51,423 nt of DNA from Sphingobacterium deserti (GTDB lineage: Bacteria; Bacteroidota; Bacteroidia; Sphingobacteriales; Sphingobacteriaceae). The notes beneath the pieces are model-generated. The model was not told the DNA's origin and did no database searches. It saw only the letters and a program-made list of their open reading frames with translations. Location: NCBI RefSeq assembly GCF_000757725.1, contig NZ_JJMU01000031.1, positions 1 through 51,423 of the forward strand, written 5' to 3'. Positions within the stretch are counted from its first letter, which is position 1; the number at the start of each line of letters is the position of its first letter. The translations under genes and the position numbers were made by a program. This document shows, one piece after another, positions 35,165 through 45,566 of the stretch.

Positions 35165-35547
35165 TAACTGTTAAAAGATGTTAACAATTGCTCATACTAA
35201 CTAGAATTAACGTGTGTGCTTCTTCAAGTGGAAGTATTTATTAACTAAACAACAAACAACGATGAAACAAAATTTACTAACTCAAATCTTTGCATTTCTG
35301 CATTAGGGTACATACTTGGTTTTCAAGTCCGATTTCTAATTTTTAAAAATAGTTTTTGCTGCTTCACAAGGGATTGTATCTCTATGCGCTAAACACTATT
35401 GCAATAACACATACATCCTTTAAATGGGGCGGAGATTTCTTTTGCCTTATTGAAGCGAGATTGTTATGCCTGATCGGTTGTGCCTACCAAATCGAATAAC
35501 TAACGCATCCCATCTCGGGAATTAATTAACTAAACAACAATAAACAC
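35165..35547 (+). promoter_or_regulatory. Long susC3 leader with an upstream decoy start
   Basis: A 14-codon ORF (35262-35306, MKQNLLTQIFAFLH) starts ~97 bases from the predicted transcript start, preceded by TTAACTAAACAACAA. It mimics the susC start in sequence (ATGAAACAAAA) and position. About 240 bases later the same TTAACTAAACAACAA motif recurs (35526-35540), directly before the real susC3 ATG. The early ORF looks like a decayed copy of a susC 5' end or a regulatory leader peptide. Confidence 0.6.
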
Positions 35548-38500
35548 ATGAAACAAAAATTACTCAGTATTCTTTTTGTGCTGACCTGCCTAGTCGGGGT
35601 TTCGTTTGCACAAAATCGGCAAGTGAGTGGTCGGGTAACCTCAGCCGTAACAGGTGAGACGCTAGCAGGCGTTACCGTTCGCGAAGGTGGAACCAACCGC
35701 GCTACACAAACGGATGGCGACGGCCGTTATAGCCTGTCGGTTAACGCATCTACTTCCGAGCTTGTGTTCACTTTGATCGGCTATGCCGAAAGCACCCAAG
35801 CTATCGGTGGACGCACATCCATTAATGTAGCTTTGGGCGAGGCCTCTAGCGATTTGGACGAGGTTATTGTCGTAGCTTACGGAACGGTAAAGAAATCTGA
35901 CTTCACCGGTTCTGCAACACAGATCGGTGCTAAGGAGCTCGATAAACGCCCGTTGTCCAATCCATTGGGCGCGCTTCAAGGTGCTGGTCCAGGTATCCAG
36001 ACAGCTACACCGGGCGGAGCACCTGGCTCATCACCGACCATCCGTATTCGTGGGGTAGGTTCTTATTCTGCTGGTAATGATCCGTTATTTGTTGTGGATG
36101 GCGTACCATTTGATGGAGGAATGTCCAATATCAATCCAGATGATGTAGAGACAATTACCGTACTAAAAGATGCGGCTACGATTGCTATGTATGGTTCGCG
36201 TGGTGCAAACGGTGTAGTGATGGTGACTACAAAACGCGGTAAAGAAGGAAAAAGCACCTTTGACGCAAAAGTTCAAAAAGGGATCAACCAAAATGCAGTG
36301 CCTAACTATAATACAGTATCCGCAGGTGAGTACTACGAATTGATGTGGCAAGCGTATACAAACAGTTTAGCTTATCGTGCAACAGCTCCAATTCCATTGG
36401 ATATTGCTCGTCAGATTGGTTCAGGTCTGCTTACGAGAAATGCGGCGGGCCAACAGGTATATAACGGTCAAACATTTCAGGATATCGTACAGTACTTAGG
36501 GGGTTATAACTCATACAATGTTGCGAACAATGAATTGATTGACGCGACCGGAAAATTAAACCCAAATGCACAGATTAAGTACAAAGATCTACGCTCCTGG
36601 GAAGATGAGGCCACCCGTAACGGTAAGCGTGATGAGTATAGCGTAAACTATTCAACAGGAATTAAAAATACGGATGTATATGCATCAATGAACTATTTGA
36701 GTGAGGATGGTTGGGGCTTACGCTCTTCAATGGATCGTTTTCAAGGCCGTTTAAACGTAAATAGCAAAATCACCGACTGGTTAAAGACAGGTATCAATAT
36801 ATCTGGCGCAAGTAATAAATACAACTATGCATATACTGGATCAGGTTCTATTAATAATCCTTTCGGATTTTCGAGAGGTATTGCCCCAATCTATCCGGTT
36901 TATGTACATGATCCGGTAACGGGCGAAATTATCAGAGATATTAACGGCAACAAACGTTACGACTATGGAAACTTGGTGTCAGAGTTTGGCCTGTCCCGTC
37001 CATACAACAGTGGTCGCCATGCGATAGCAGAAACGCTAATGAATACCAGCAAAGCGGATCGTGATTTTGTATCTGCTAGAGCCTATATTGATATCAATAT
37101 CTTACCTTGGTTAACATTCTCGACGACCTTCAATCCTGACATTCAAAGTTTACGAGAAGAAGGCTATGAGAATACTGAGGTAGGAGATGGTGCGCCAGCC
37201 GGTCGCTACAGCCAAAATTGGTACCGGCAGGAAAGCTATACGTTCAACCAAATCTTGCGTGCAAATAACTCCTTTGGTAAGCATAATCTAGAGTCGTTAT
37301 TAGGACATGAGTATTACAAATTCAAGGTGGAAACGATTGATGGTATGCGTACCGGACAGGGTTTTGACGGCTTATATGTGTTTTCCAATTTTGCAGATAT
37401 CAGCTCGCTCACTTCTGGCTTAGGAGAAGAGGCTATTGAAAGTTATTTCGGACGTGCAAACTACAACTATGATAGCCGCTATTATTTAAGTGCAATGGTC
37501 CGTTACGATGGGAACTCAAGGTTTCCTGCGCATTTGAGATGGGAAGAATTTTGGTCGGTGGGTGCTGCATGGCGTTTGGATCAGGAGCCATTCTTTAAGA
37601 ACGACTTTACTGACTTGTTTAAACTACGCGCTTCATACGGTAGACTCGGAAACTCAAGTTTGTTAACCAGTACAGGTGCTCAGAACCGTTATCCATACCA
37701 GCCAGGCTATAGCATTGGCTATAATAACGGGTCGGCATCGGGCGCTGCGTTTACTTCGCTAGGTTCAAACGAAATAACATGGGAATCGCAGAAGCCTCTG
37801 GATATTGGGGTAGACTTCTCCTTTATAAATGGAAGAATCAGTGGTACATTTGAGTATTACAATAGAGTTTCAGATGGTTTGTTGTTTGATGTTCTTCAGC
37901 CTTACCACAATGGCAGTACAACTACAAATTCTTTTTCTATTCCTAGAAATGTAGGAGCGATGACGAATAAAGGTATCGAGCTCTCCTTAACAGGTAATAT
38001 TATCCGTAAGCAAGACTTCAATTGGAACCTGACATTAAATGTAACGACAATCAAAAACAAAATTACAAGGATGCCAGTAGAAACACCTGAAATTGTAGAC
38101 GTGCCTTACAAGTACGCCGAAGGTAGATCGATGTATGACTTTTTTACCAGAACGTACTATGGCGTAGACCCGGAAACCGGTCGTGCAATGTATTTAGGAT
38201 TAGCGGATGGTGTAGAATACAATCCAACTAATGCAGATCACAAATTGATAGATAGAGGCAATGGCGTAGTGGATACGGTAACGTTCAACCATAACTCGGC
38301 TAAGCAAGACTGGATTAATAAATCGGCTTTGCCACCGGTGTATGGAAGTATCGTAAATAGTTTTTCCTACAAAGGATTTGATTTCGGATTTGTCGTAACG
38401 TACAGCTTAGGAGGCTACTTTTACAATGGTCAATATGCGAGCTTAATGAGCGCTGGTCCGGCAAATGCTGCTAACCTGCACAAAGATTTGTTTGGTGCAT

Positions 38501-38820
38501 GGAAAAACCCGGGCGATCAAACTGATATTCCATTGATGGACTTAAACAGAGTATCACAGCATGGTGCCACGTCCACACGTTTCTTGGAAAAAGCTTCTTC
38601 GCTGAATCTATCTGCGATCACAACAAGCTACACCCTCCCAAGAAGCTTGACGAACCAAATTGGCGTGCAACGCGCGCGCGTATTTGCCAGTGCAGAAAAT
38701 CTATTCTTCTTGTCGGCAAGGAAAGGCTTTAATCCAATTGGTGGTATCTCCAGCGCAACAGGCGCATCGGGTTACAACCATGCAAGAACAATTAACTTTG
38801 GTATTAACTTCGGATTTTAA
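35548..38820 (+). CDS. SusC/RagA-family TonB-dependent receptor (pair 3)
   Basis: 1090 aa, the longest of the five. Signal peptide MKQKLLSILFVLTCLVGVSFA, then QNRQVSGRVTS and a carboxypeptidase-like domain. DEVIVVAYGTVKKSDFTGS is the TonB-box region. The plug has IRIRGVGSYSAGNDPLFVVDGVPF and AMYGSRGANGVVMVTTKRG; the barrel ends INFGINFGF. It is a TonB-driven import pore with SusD3, whose ATG lies 3 bases after the stop. Ligand unknown. Confidence 0.95.
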   Translation: MKQKLLSILFVLTCLVGVSFAQNRQVSGRVTSAVTGETLAGVTVREGGTNRATQTDGDGRYSLSVNASTSELVFTLIGYAESTQAIGGRTSINVALGEASSDLDEVIVVAYGTVKKSDFTGSATQIGAKELDKRPLSNPLGALQGAGPGIQTATPGGAPGSSPTIRIRGVGSYSAGNDPLFVVDGVPFDGGMSNINPDDVETITVLKDAATIAMYGSRGANGVVMVTTKRGKEGKSTFDAKVQKGINQNAVPNYNTVSAGEYYELMWQAYTNSLAYRATAPIPLDIARQIGSGLLTRNAAGQQVYNGQTFQDIVQYLGGYNSYNVANNELIDATGKLNPNAQIKYKDLRSWEDEATRNGKRDEYSVNYSTGIKNTDVYASMNYLSEDGWGLRSSMDRFQGRLNVNSKITDWLKTGINISGASNKYNYAYTGSGSINNPFGFSRGIAPIYPVYVHDPVTGEIIRDINGNKRYDYGNLVSEFGLSRPYNSGRHAIAETLMNTSKADRDFVSARAYIDINILPWLTFSTTFNPDIQSLREEGYENTEVGDGAPAGRYSQNWYRQESYTFNQILRANNSFGKHNLESLLGHEYYKFKVETIDGMRTGQGFDGLYVFSNFADISSLTSGLGEEAIESYFGRANYNYDSRYYLSAMVRYDGNSRFPAHLRWEEFWSVGAAWRLDQEPFFKNDFTDLFKLRASYGRLGNSSLLTSTGAQNRYPYQPGYSIGYNNGSASGAAFTSLGSNEITWESQKPLDIGVDFSFINGRISGTFEYYNRVSDGLLFDVLQPYHNGSTTTNSFSIPRNVGAMTNKGIELSLTGNIIRKQDFNWNLTLNVTTIKNKITRMPVETPEIVDVPYKYAEGRSMYDFFTRTYYGVDPETGRAMYLGLADGVEYNPTNADHKLIDRGNGVVDTVTFNHNSAKQDWINKSALPPVYGSIVNSFSYKGFDFGFVVTYSLGGYFYNGQYASLMSAGPANAANLHKDLFGAWKNPGDQTDIPLMDLNRVSQHGATSTRFLEKASSLNLSAITTSYTLPRSLTNQIGVQRARVFASAENLFFLSARKGFNPIGGISSATGASGYNHARTINFGINFGF

Positions 38821-38823
38821 AAC

Positions 38824-40320
38824 ATGAGAATTTTTAACAAACTATCTATAAAATCTACCCTCGCTACGCTAGCGCTTTCAGCCTTGCTTTTCTCGGGGTG
38901 TAATAAAGATTTGCAATTGGATCCTACCGGACGTATTGCTCCTTCTGTTGTATTTGCAACAACACAAAATGCTTACGCGGCGATTAATGGTATGCACCGC
39001 TATATGTACTCGCAATGGTACAGCAACCAAGCTGCCGGCGGGCAGAGTGGAAATATGCTCTATATGGAGGTGTTGGGTGAAGATTTTGTAATGACCGCAG
39101 CAGCAAACGGTTGGTTCAATACGGAACATCGCTGGATTTCACACCGCGATGAAAATGCAAATATTCTGACATTTAACTATGGCTTTTATTACGCGCTGAT
39201 TGCGAATGCGAATGAAATAATAGCCAACATTGATGGCGCGGAAGGGCCGCAGGAAGACAAGAACTTCTTGAAAGCACAAGCTTTGACTTACCGTGCCTGG
39301 TCGTACTACCAAATGGTACAATTGTTTGGTAAGCGTTATGTAAAAGGTGGGGACAACTCTTCGATGGGGATGTCGCTAATTTTGGAAAGGACAGTGGGGG
39401 CAGTGCCTCGTAATACGGTGGAAGAGGTGTATACACAGATCAATACGGATTTGGATGCGGCCATAGGCCTGTTTGCTACTGCTACAACTCGGCCAAACAT
39501 TTCTCACTTAAATGCAAATGTGGCACATGGCGTTAAAGCGCGCGTTGCATTAACGCAACAAAACTACGATATTGCTGTCGCGGAGGCCAAAGCAGCTAGA
39601 TCTGGTTTTACGCTTATGAACCAAGATCAGTATGTCAACTCCTTTGTGAGTTTTGCCAATCCGGAATGGATTTGGGGAATTGAGCATCGGGAAGATCAGC
39701 CTACTTATTTCTATTCCTTTTATGCATATGTGGGTAACTTTAGTTCGACAAATACACGGGGAAATCCAAAAGCGATCAATTCATTATTGTATGCTAAAAT
39801 TCCGACTACCGATGTTCGGAAGAAATTGTGGGATCAAAACGGAAATACGCCTGGATTCCCAGTGGCTGCAAGTGGTGTGAGACGTCCGTATATGACACGT
39901 AAGTTTACTATGCCTAACCCTGCAAACAGTAATGGTGATCTGATGTTTATGCGCGCAGCAGAAATGTATTTGATCGAAGCGGAATCGTTGGCTAAACTAG
40001 GTGGAAGAGAAGCGGAAGCAAGGCAGACGCTATTTGATTTGGTTAAGACAAGAGATGCTAATTACGCGGTTTCCACAAACTCAGGTGCAGCGTTGGTGGA
40101 AGAAATTTTAACGCAACGTCGTATAGAACTTTGGGGTGAAGGGTTCCGTTTTTATGATCTAAAACGCTTAAACCTTCCATTGGACAGAACGGGAGCAAAC
40201 CATAATACGTCGCTCGCCGTTAAAATGAACGTGCCAGCAGGAAGTGATGAATGGGAATTCTTAATCCCTCGCGGTGAAATCGATAGAACCTTAGGTGTCG
40301 TTCAACAGAACACACGTTAA
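38824..40320 (+). CDS. SusD/RagB-family nutrient-binding lipoprotein (pair 3)
   Basis: 498 aa. Lipobox LFSGC (C26) then NKDL, a surface-exported lipoprotein. Scaffold with AQALTYRAWSYYQMVQLFGKRY and the C-terminal RRIELWGEGFRFYDLKRLNLPLDRTGANH. Its early part (APSVVFATTQNAYAAINGMHRYMYS) is close in layout to SusD1, so pairs 1 and 3 are probably related by duplication. Substrate unknown. A clear terminator follows. Confidence 0.95.
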   Translation: MRIFNKLSIKSTLATLALSALLFSGCNKDLQLDPTGRIAPSVVFATTQNAYAAINGMHRYMYSQWYSNQAAGGQSGNMLYMEVLGEDFVMTAAANGWFNTEHRWISHRDENANILTFNYGFYYALIANANEIIANIDGAEGPQEDKNFLKAQALTYRAWSYYQMVQLFGKRYVKGGDNSSMGMSLILERTVGAVPRNTVEEVYTQINTDLDAAIGLFATATTRPNISHLNANVAHGVKARVALTQQNYDIAVAEAKAARSGFTLMNQDQYVNSFVSFANPEWIWGIEHREDQPTYFYSFYAYVGNFSSTNTRGNPKAINSLLYAKIPTTDVRKKLWDQNGNTPGFPVAASGVRRPYMTRKFTMPNPANSNGDLMFMRAAEMYLIEAESLAKLGGREAEARQTLFDLVKTRDANYAVSTNSGAALVEEILTQRRIELWGEGFRFYDLKRLNLPLDRTGANHNTSLAVKMNVPAGSDEWEFLIPRGEIDRTLGVVQQNTR

Positions 40321-40348
40321 TAATTAATTTTACTATCTACCTTTAAAC

Positions 40349-40380
40349 GGGAGTTGTCTGAATGGCAACTCCTTTTTTTG
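40349..40380 (+). terminator. Intrinsic terminator after susD3
   Basis: GGAGTTG (40350-40356) and CAACTCC (40366-40372) around 9 bases, then seven T. Confidence 0.88.
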
Positions 40381-40670
40381 TCGTATAACCATCCATCGGT
40401 TGTGTCGCATTGTTGTTGCTATGGATTCCCATCTCGTTTAGCGATAGTTCTCTTTGCCTTGTCATATTTTTGAACCTGAACACTCGTGTTTGCGACACCC
40501 TAATACTTTTCTTACGCAAAATACCGCCCATTTTTTATAGACATATTTAAAAAGTAAGGAACTTATATATGTATTGTTATAGTGTTGTTTTATTGATATT
40601 AATGGTGATATTATTACTTTATAAAAATAGAATTAAAGTTAATTTTATTATTTTAGTTCTCTTTTTTAAC

Positions 40671-40701
40671 TTGACCGGCACCTAATTAACAATTATATTA
40701 G
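40671..40701 (+). promoter_or_regulatory. susC4 promoter (P4)
   Basis: TTG (40671-40673), 20-base spacer, TATATTAG (40694-40701). The -7 box is identical to P3. Predicted start ~40708. The 290 bases between the susD3 terminator and this promoter hold nothing recognisable. Confidence 0.65.
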
Positions 40702-40707
40702 CGGTAC

Positions 40708-41044
40708 CAATCAATAAATGTTCGCCTGCATTTACATTGATAGCACAATATTTTTTTCCAAATTGGAACAAACGGATATTTTAAACTAACAAATGTAATT
40801 ATGAAGCGAAAAGACTGCACATATGGCGCCACTACGAACTACTGGCGTGAATTCAACATCAAAATCTGCGGAATACATTAAGCTAGATCTGCTTTAGGCG
40901 TCAACTATGCTCTCTAGAGCTGTGCGTGCGAAAACTTGGACCTTTGTCAAAGGTCTCCCATACTCTTGTTCTTTGAGTCTTGGGAAGCGGGCTTATATGG
41001 TTTGCGATCCCATGGAAAATAACTTATTAACTAACAACAACTAT
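40708..41044 (+). promoter_or_regulatory. Long structured susC4 leader with an upstream short ORF
   Basis: A 26-codon ORF (40801-40881, starting MKRKDCTYG) begins ~93 bases from the predicted transcript start. Two consecutive hairpins follow. The first is GACCTTT/AAAGGTC (40939-40955). The second has nested arms TCCCA/TGGGA and ACTC/GAGT (40956-40985). The real susC4 ATG comes at 41045 after TTAACTAACAACAACTAT, while a similar AACTAACAA word precedes the short ORF. An open frame from 40907 into susC4 exists, but its residues do not look like a protein start. Confidence 0.55.
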
Positions 41045-44005
41045 ATGAAACAACAATTATTAAGTATTTTTTTTGTGCTGACCTGCCTAATCGGCGTTTC
41101 GTTCGCGCAAACCCGGCAGGTGACCGGGAAGGTCACTTCGGCAGCAGATGGTGCGCCTATTAGTGGGGCGACGGTACTGTTGAAGGGAACATCTACTGCA
41201 ACGCAGACTGACGCTAACGGGCAATTTGTCATTTTGGCGCCAGATGCTGCAGCCCTAATCGTCAGGAACATAGGATACGTCGAAAAGCTTGTGACAGTAA
41301 GTTCAAATGCCTTAAATATTCGTCTCGAAACAACTGAAGCTGCCCTTGATGAAGTTGTAGTCGTGGGATATGGCTCTGGAACAAATTTATCGACGACAGT
41401 CGGCTCTGTAGCTCGTGTATCTTCTAAAGATATTGAAGGGCGTCCTACAGCTAACGCTTTGGAAGCACTTCAAGGTAAAGTTCCAGGTTTACAAGTGTTC
41501 ACGTCCAGTGGTGAGCCATCGGCGACACAGTCTGTTCGTTTGCATGGTGTTGGATCACTAGGAGGAAGTTCGACGCCTTTGTATGTGTTGGACGGTGTTC
41601 CGGTTTCCCCAAACTCTATCGTTTCGATGAACCCAAGTGATTACGAAAGTATCACGGTACTTAAAGACGCGTCAGCAACGTCTATTTACGGTGCACGAGC
41701 TGCCAATGGCGTTATCTATTTTACCTCTAAAAAAGGAAATAAGGGCGAAAAAGCTACCATTACATTGCGTTCACAGGTAGGTTGGTCGAATCTGGCTACA
41801 ACAAAAGCACAAGAAAACCTAATGAATTCAGGCGAACTCCTGAACTTCTGGCAGGAAACTGGGTATCGCACGCCTGCCCAAATTGATCAATTGCGCCAGC
41901 AATATCCGAACGATACGCAGTGGTATAAGTATTATAATAAAGAAGATGCTCCGATGCAACAGCACGACCTGAATATTTCTGGAGGTTCGGACAAAACGAC
42001 CTATTTTATATCTTCAAGTTATTTCGATCAGGAAGGGTTGATGTACAGATCCAGTTTTGACCGGATAACATTAAGAAGCAATATCGACTCCCGGTTAAAT
42101 GATTGGGTACGCGTAGGGCTAAATTTATCGGGAGGATATGATGTTCGCGAACTTAATGGATGGGGACTAAACGATACTAATGGAGGGCTTGCTCTGTTGG
42201 CTCCGCCATTTTATACACCATACGATGCAAATGGTAACGAGTATTATGATCAGCAAATTCCGGGATGGGCGCGTTGGTCTCCACGTTATTTAGCCGATAA
42301 AAACCCTGCCGATCGGAAAAGAAAGCAATTTAATCCAGTAGGTTATATTGAAGTGAAGCCAATCTCTGGTTTGTCACTTAAAGTTCAAGGTGGGTTGGAT
42401 TATACTGGTGATCGGTACACAACTAGACGATTGCCGTCATTTGGTTCTAATTTCGGGAATGGTCAGGGGACGGAGGAATCTGAAGAACAAATTATGCGGA
42501 CTATCCAAAATACCGCCGAATACAGATTCACTGTTTCGGAGAAGCATAATCTTGCCCTTCTGGCAGGACATGAATACGTTGATTTTACGCGTGATTTCTT
42601 TATGGCCTCTTCCACAGGGATGACGGATGACGCTTTAATTTTATTGCCAGCAGGGCCTAGTAATCGTAACGTTGGACAGGAGAAGATTCAATTTGCATTC
42701 AATTCTTATTTTGGACGCGCTAGCTATGACTTTGATAAGAAGTATTTCTTTGATGCAACCATAAGACAAGACGCTTCTTCGAGATTTGGTATAAATAACC
42801 AAACGGCCACTTTTTGGTCTTTAGGAGGTATGTGGAATGCAAAGTCCGAACTGTTCCTTAAAGATATAGCATGGATTAACGATTTGAAAGTAAGGGCGAG
42901 CATCGGCACAACAGGGAATTCCGAAATGCTGATGACGCAACAATATAGCAGTTTGTCTACCACAGGAACCTCCATCTATAACGGAGAAACAGCTTGGGGG
43001 GTAGTCTCGCCGGGAAATCCAAATTTAAGCTGGGAGTCCCAGCGTAAATTGACGATTGGGTTTGCTACGACTTTGCTTAATAAGGTGAATTTCGACTTTG
43101 AATATTACCATAGAACAACAGACGATATGTTGGTAAATGTTCCTCATCCCTTTACCACGGGATTTGCCAATATTTTGGAAAATGTTGGGTCTTTACAGAA
43201 TAGAGGTTTTGACATAGCATTAAGTGTCGATGTATTATCGGGAAGCGACTATTTCTTTAGTCCTTATATCAATCTGAATTACAACAAGGAAAAGATTACC
43301 GACCTATTTCAAAATAGAGATTACTGGGTAGTGCCTAATACCGGCGTATCATGGGCAATAGGACAACCGGTGATGTACTTTTATCCTGTTGTGGCTGGAG
43401 TCAACCCAGAAACTGGTTTACAGCAATGGTTCGTGCCGGGCGAAGATATTGCTCAGACGAACAAAGATCCTAATAATGTCACTTCTGTATTCAACAATGC
43501 TAATCTTCAGCAAAATACGGGTATCAAAAGATATCCCCCGTTTAATGGCGGATTTGGTTTTACATCGGGTTACAAAGGGTTTTCGGTAGACGCTTTTTTT
43601 GCTTTTTCTCAAGGGAAATACTTAATCAATAATGATCGCTTTTTCTATGAAAATCCTTCTCAGTTCGCGGGTTTTAACCAGTCAAGAGATGTGTTGGATT
43701 ATTGGAAGGAGACTGGTGATGTTGCAAAATTCCCTAGGTATGGCCAGATCAATCAGTTTGATACAAGTTTAATAGAGGATGCGTCTTTTTTAAGATTGAA
43801 GACGTTGACGATTGCCTATCAACTTCCAAGACGTATTCTAGATAGGTCTAAGTTTTTCACGGGAGCGCGCATCTTTTACACTGGTCGTAATTTGTTTACC
43901 GCAACCAAATATTTGGGGCCGGATCCTGAAGCCGATTCTAACTTGGCTTTAGGTGTAAACCCCAATACCAAACAATCTATGTTTGGACTAGAAATTCAGT
44001 TTTAA
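41045..44005 (+). CDS. SusC/RagA-family TonB-dependent receptor (pair 4)
   Basis: 986 aa from the ATG at 41045, the shortest of the five. Starting at 40907 would give 1032 aa with an implausible N-terminus and would bury the signal peptide. Signal peptide MKQQLLSIFFVLTCLIGVSFA, then QTRQVTGKVTS and a carboxypeptidase-like domain. DEVVVVGYGSGTNLSTTVGS follows, then a plug with VRLHGVGSLGGSSTPLYVLDGVPV and SIYGARAANGVIYFTSKKG, and a barrel ending MFGLEIQF. Plug and barrel differ clearly from pairs 1-3, suggesting another ligand. SusD4 starts 16 bases on. Confidence 0.95.
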   Translation: MKQQLLSIFFVLTCLIGVSFAQTRQVTGKVTSAADGAPISGATVLLKGTSTATQTDANGQFVILAPDAAALIVRNIGYVEKLVTVSSNALNIRLETTEAALDEVVVVGYGSGTNLSTTVGSVARVSSKDIEGRPTANALEALQGKVPGLQVFTSSGEPSATQSVRLHGVGSLGGSSTPLYVLDGVPVSPNSIVSMNPSDYESITVLKDASATSIYGARAANGVIYFTSKKGNKGEKATITLRSQVGWSNLATTKAQENLMNSGELLNFWQETGYRTPAQIDQLRQQYPNDTQWYKYYNKEDAPMQQHDLNISGGSDKTTYFISSSYFDQEGLMYRSSFDRITLRSNIDSRLNDWVRVGLNLSGGYDVRELNGWGLNDTNGGLALLAPPFYTPYDANGNEYYDQQIPGWARWSPRYLADKNPADRKRKQFNPVGYIEVKPISGLSLKVQGGLDYTGDRYTTRRLPSFGSNFGNGQGTEESEEQIMRTIQNTAEYRFTVSEKHNLALLAGHEYVDFTRDFFMASSTGMTDDALILLPAGPSNRNVGQEKIQFAFNSYFGRASYDFDKKYFFDATIRQDASSRFGINNQTATFWSLGGMWNAKSELFLKDIAWINDLKVRASIGTTGNSEMLMTQQYSSLSTTGTSIYNGETAWGVVSPGNPNLSWESQRKLTIGFATTLLNKVNFDFEYYHRTTDDMLVNVPHPFTTGFANILENVGSLQNRGFDIALSVDVLSGSDYFFSPYINLNYNKEKITDLFQNRDYWVVPNTGVSWAIGQPVMYFYPVVAGVNPETGLQQWFVPGEDIAQTNKDPNNVTSVFNNANLQQNTGIKRYPPFNGGFGFTSGYKGFSVDAFFAFSQGKYLINNDRFFYENPSQFAGFNQSRDVLDYWKETGDVAKFPRYGQINQFDTSLIEDASFLRLKTLTIAYQLPRRILDRSKFFTGARIFYTGRNLFTATKYLGPDPEADSNLALGVNPNTKQSMFGLEIQF

Positions 44006-44021
44006 CTAAAAATACAATACG

Positions 44022-45500
44022 ATGAAATTTAAATATGTAAGGGTTTTAACCGCTATTTTAGGCGTGGCTATCACCTCGTGCGATGTGGAGCGATTGCCAT
44101 TTGACTTAGTAGAAACAGGGTTGGCATTTCAATCTGTGAGAGACGCGGGGAACTGGCGTAATAGACTATATGGCCAAATGCGAGGAAATTTCTATGGTTC
44201 CTTTACTTTTCCTCAGGACGTTCAGGCAGATCAGTTAAATGCAACCTCAGATTACGGGAATCGAAATGGAGGTCCGCATCGCTGGACTTTTTTGGCTGAT
44301 GATGGCACCATTAGTAATGTATGGTCGCTTCAATATAATGCCTTGACAAATATCAATACGATGTTGAGAGGTTTTGGAACGATCAACCCTGCCAATACAG
44401 AAGAAGCGGCACTGCTGGAACTGTACAAAGGGGAGGCACATTTTGCCCGCGCTTTTTATTACCATAGCCTGGTCGTACGGTATGCAAAAATGTATGACCC
44501 AAGCACAGCAAGCGCTGATCTTGGTGTTCCGGTAGTTTTGGTTCCGGATTTAGATGGTAATCCTGCACGCGCTACTGTAACGCAGGTTTACGATCAAATA
44601 TTAAGTGATATCGATGAGGCCAAAAGTCGACTTCAAGGTGTAGCAGGATCGGCTGGTTCCATCAGATTTACTATCGATGCAGTAATTGCACTAGAGGCGA
44701 GGGTCAAGCTCTATATGCAAGATTGGGCCGGTGCGAAGGTAGCTGCGGAAATTTTAATCAATTCAGGTACTTATAGACTTTATTCCACTGCGGACGATAT
44801 AAAAAATATGTGGCACATAGATCTTACAGGGGAAGATATTTTAAATCTAGCTGTGAGCGCGCCCAATGAGTTGCCTAATGCTAATTCCATTTATTTAGGT
44901 TATAATGCTGCCCAAAATCTTTTCAGTCCTGATTTTATGCCATCTCAATGGGTAGTCGATAATTATGCGGAGAATGATTACCGTAAAAATGCCTATTTTT
45001 TAAACACCGACCTATTGATATTGGGCGCTTTGAGATCTAGTTATTGGGTGGTGAACAAATACCCTGGAAATCCAGTTCTTTTTACATCCAACGTAACTAA
45101 TTACACACACAAGCCGAAAGTATTCCGTATCGCGGAGACCTATCTTACAGCTGCTGAGGCAAGTTTTAAAGTAGGAAATGAAGCTGATGCCTTGATTCAT
45201 TTAAATGCTTTACGCGTATCGCGAGGGTTATCCGCAGTTAATGTGAGTGGGGCAGTGTTATTTGGTGCGATTAAAGAGGAGAGAATGAAAGAGCTTGCCT
45301 TCGAAGGGTTTCGATTAGATGATTTGCGCCGTTGGGGCGAAGGGTTTACGAGAAGAGAACCGCAGTCAACTGAATTTATCCAAACTGGACCCGAATTTAA
45401 TACGAAGACAGTAACCGCTAATGACCCTAAATTTATTTGGGGAATTCCAGAGCGCGATCGTACTGTCAATCCAAATATAGTGCAGAACGAAGGCTGGTGA
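44022..45500 (+). CDS. SusD/RagB-family nutrient-binding lipoprotein (pair 4)
   Basis: 492 aa. Lipobox AITSC (C20) followed by DVERL, which lacks the Ser-Lys-Asp pattern of the others but is still acidic. Body with GEAHFARAFYYHSLVVRYAKMY and the C-terminal ERMKELAFEGFRLDDLRRWGEGFTRRE. This is a more distant SusD branch than pairs 1-3, matching its divergent SusC. It likely captures the ligand for SusC4. A perfect 15-bp hairpin lies 25 bases downstream. Confidence 0.95.
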   Translation: MKFKYVRVLTAILGVAITSCDVERLPFDLVETGLAFQSVRDAGNWRNRLYGQMRGNFYGSFTFPQDVQADQLNATSDYGNRNGGPHRWTFLADDGTISNVWSLQYNALTNINTMLRGFGTINPANTEEAALLELYKGEAHFARAFYYHSLVVRYAKMYDPSTASADLGVPVVLVPDLDGNPARATVTQVYDQILSDIDEAKSRLQGVAGSAGSIRFTIDAVIALEARVKLYMQDWAGAKVAAEILINSGTYRLYSTADDIKNMWHIDLTGEDILNLAVSAPNELPNANSIYLGYNAAQNLFSPDFMPSQWVVDNYAENDYRKNAYFLNTDLLILGALRSSYWVVNKYPGNPVLFTSNVTNYTHKPKVFRIAETYLTAAEASFKVGNEADALIHLNALRVSRGLSAVNVSGAVLFGAIKEERMKELAFEGFRLDDLRRWGEGFTRREPQSTEFIQTGPEFNTKTVTANDPKFIWGIPERDRTVNPNIVQNEGW

Positions 45501-45525
45501 TTTTTTTGATTATTGCGCTTGGAAG

Positions 45526-45566
45526 CTTCAACAAAATCCCGATTTTTATATGGGATTTTGTTGAAG
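45526..45566. terminator. Perfect 15-bp hairpin after susD4
   Basis: CTTCAACAAAATCCC (45526-45540) and GGGATTTTGTTGAAG (45552-45566) with an 11-base loop. No T-run follows on either strand. It is probably a transcript-end or mRNA-protecting structure. Confidence 0.65.

Noticed and set aside
40907..41044. 46-residue N-terminal extension of susC4
   Set aside because: It would place the signal peptide inside the protein; the ATG at 41045 matches the start of the other four susC genes.
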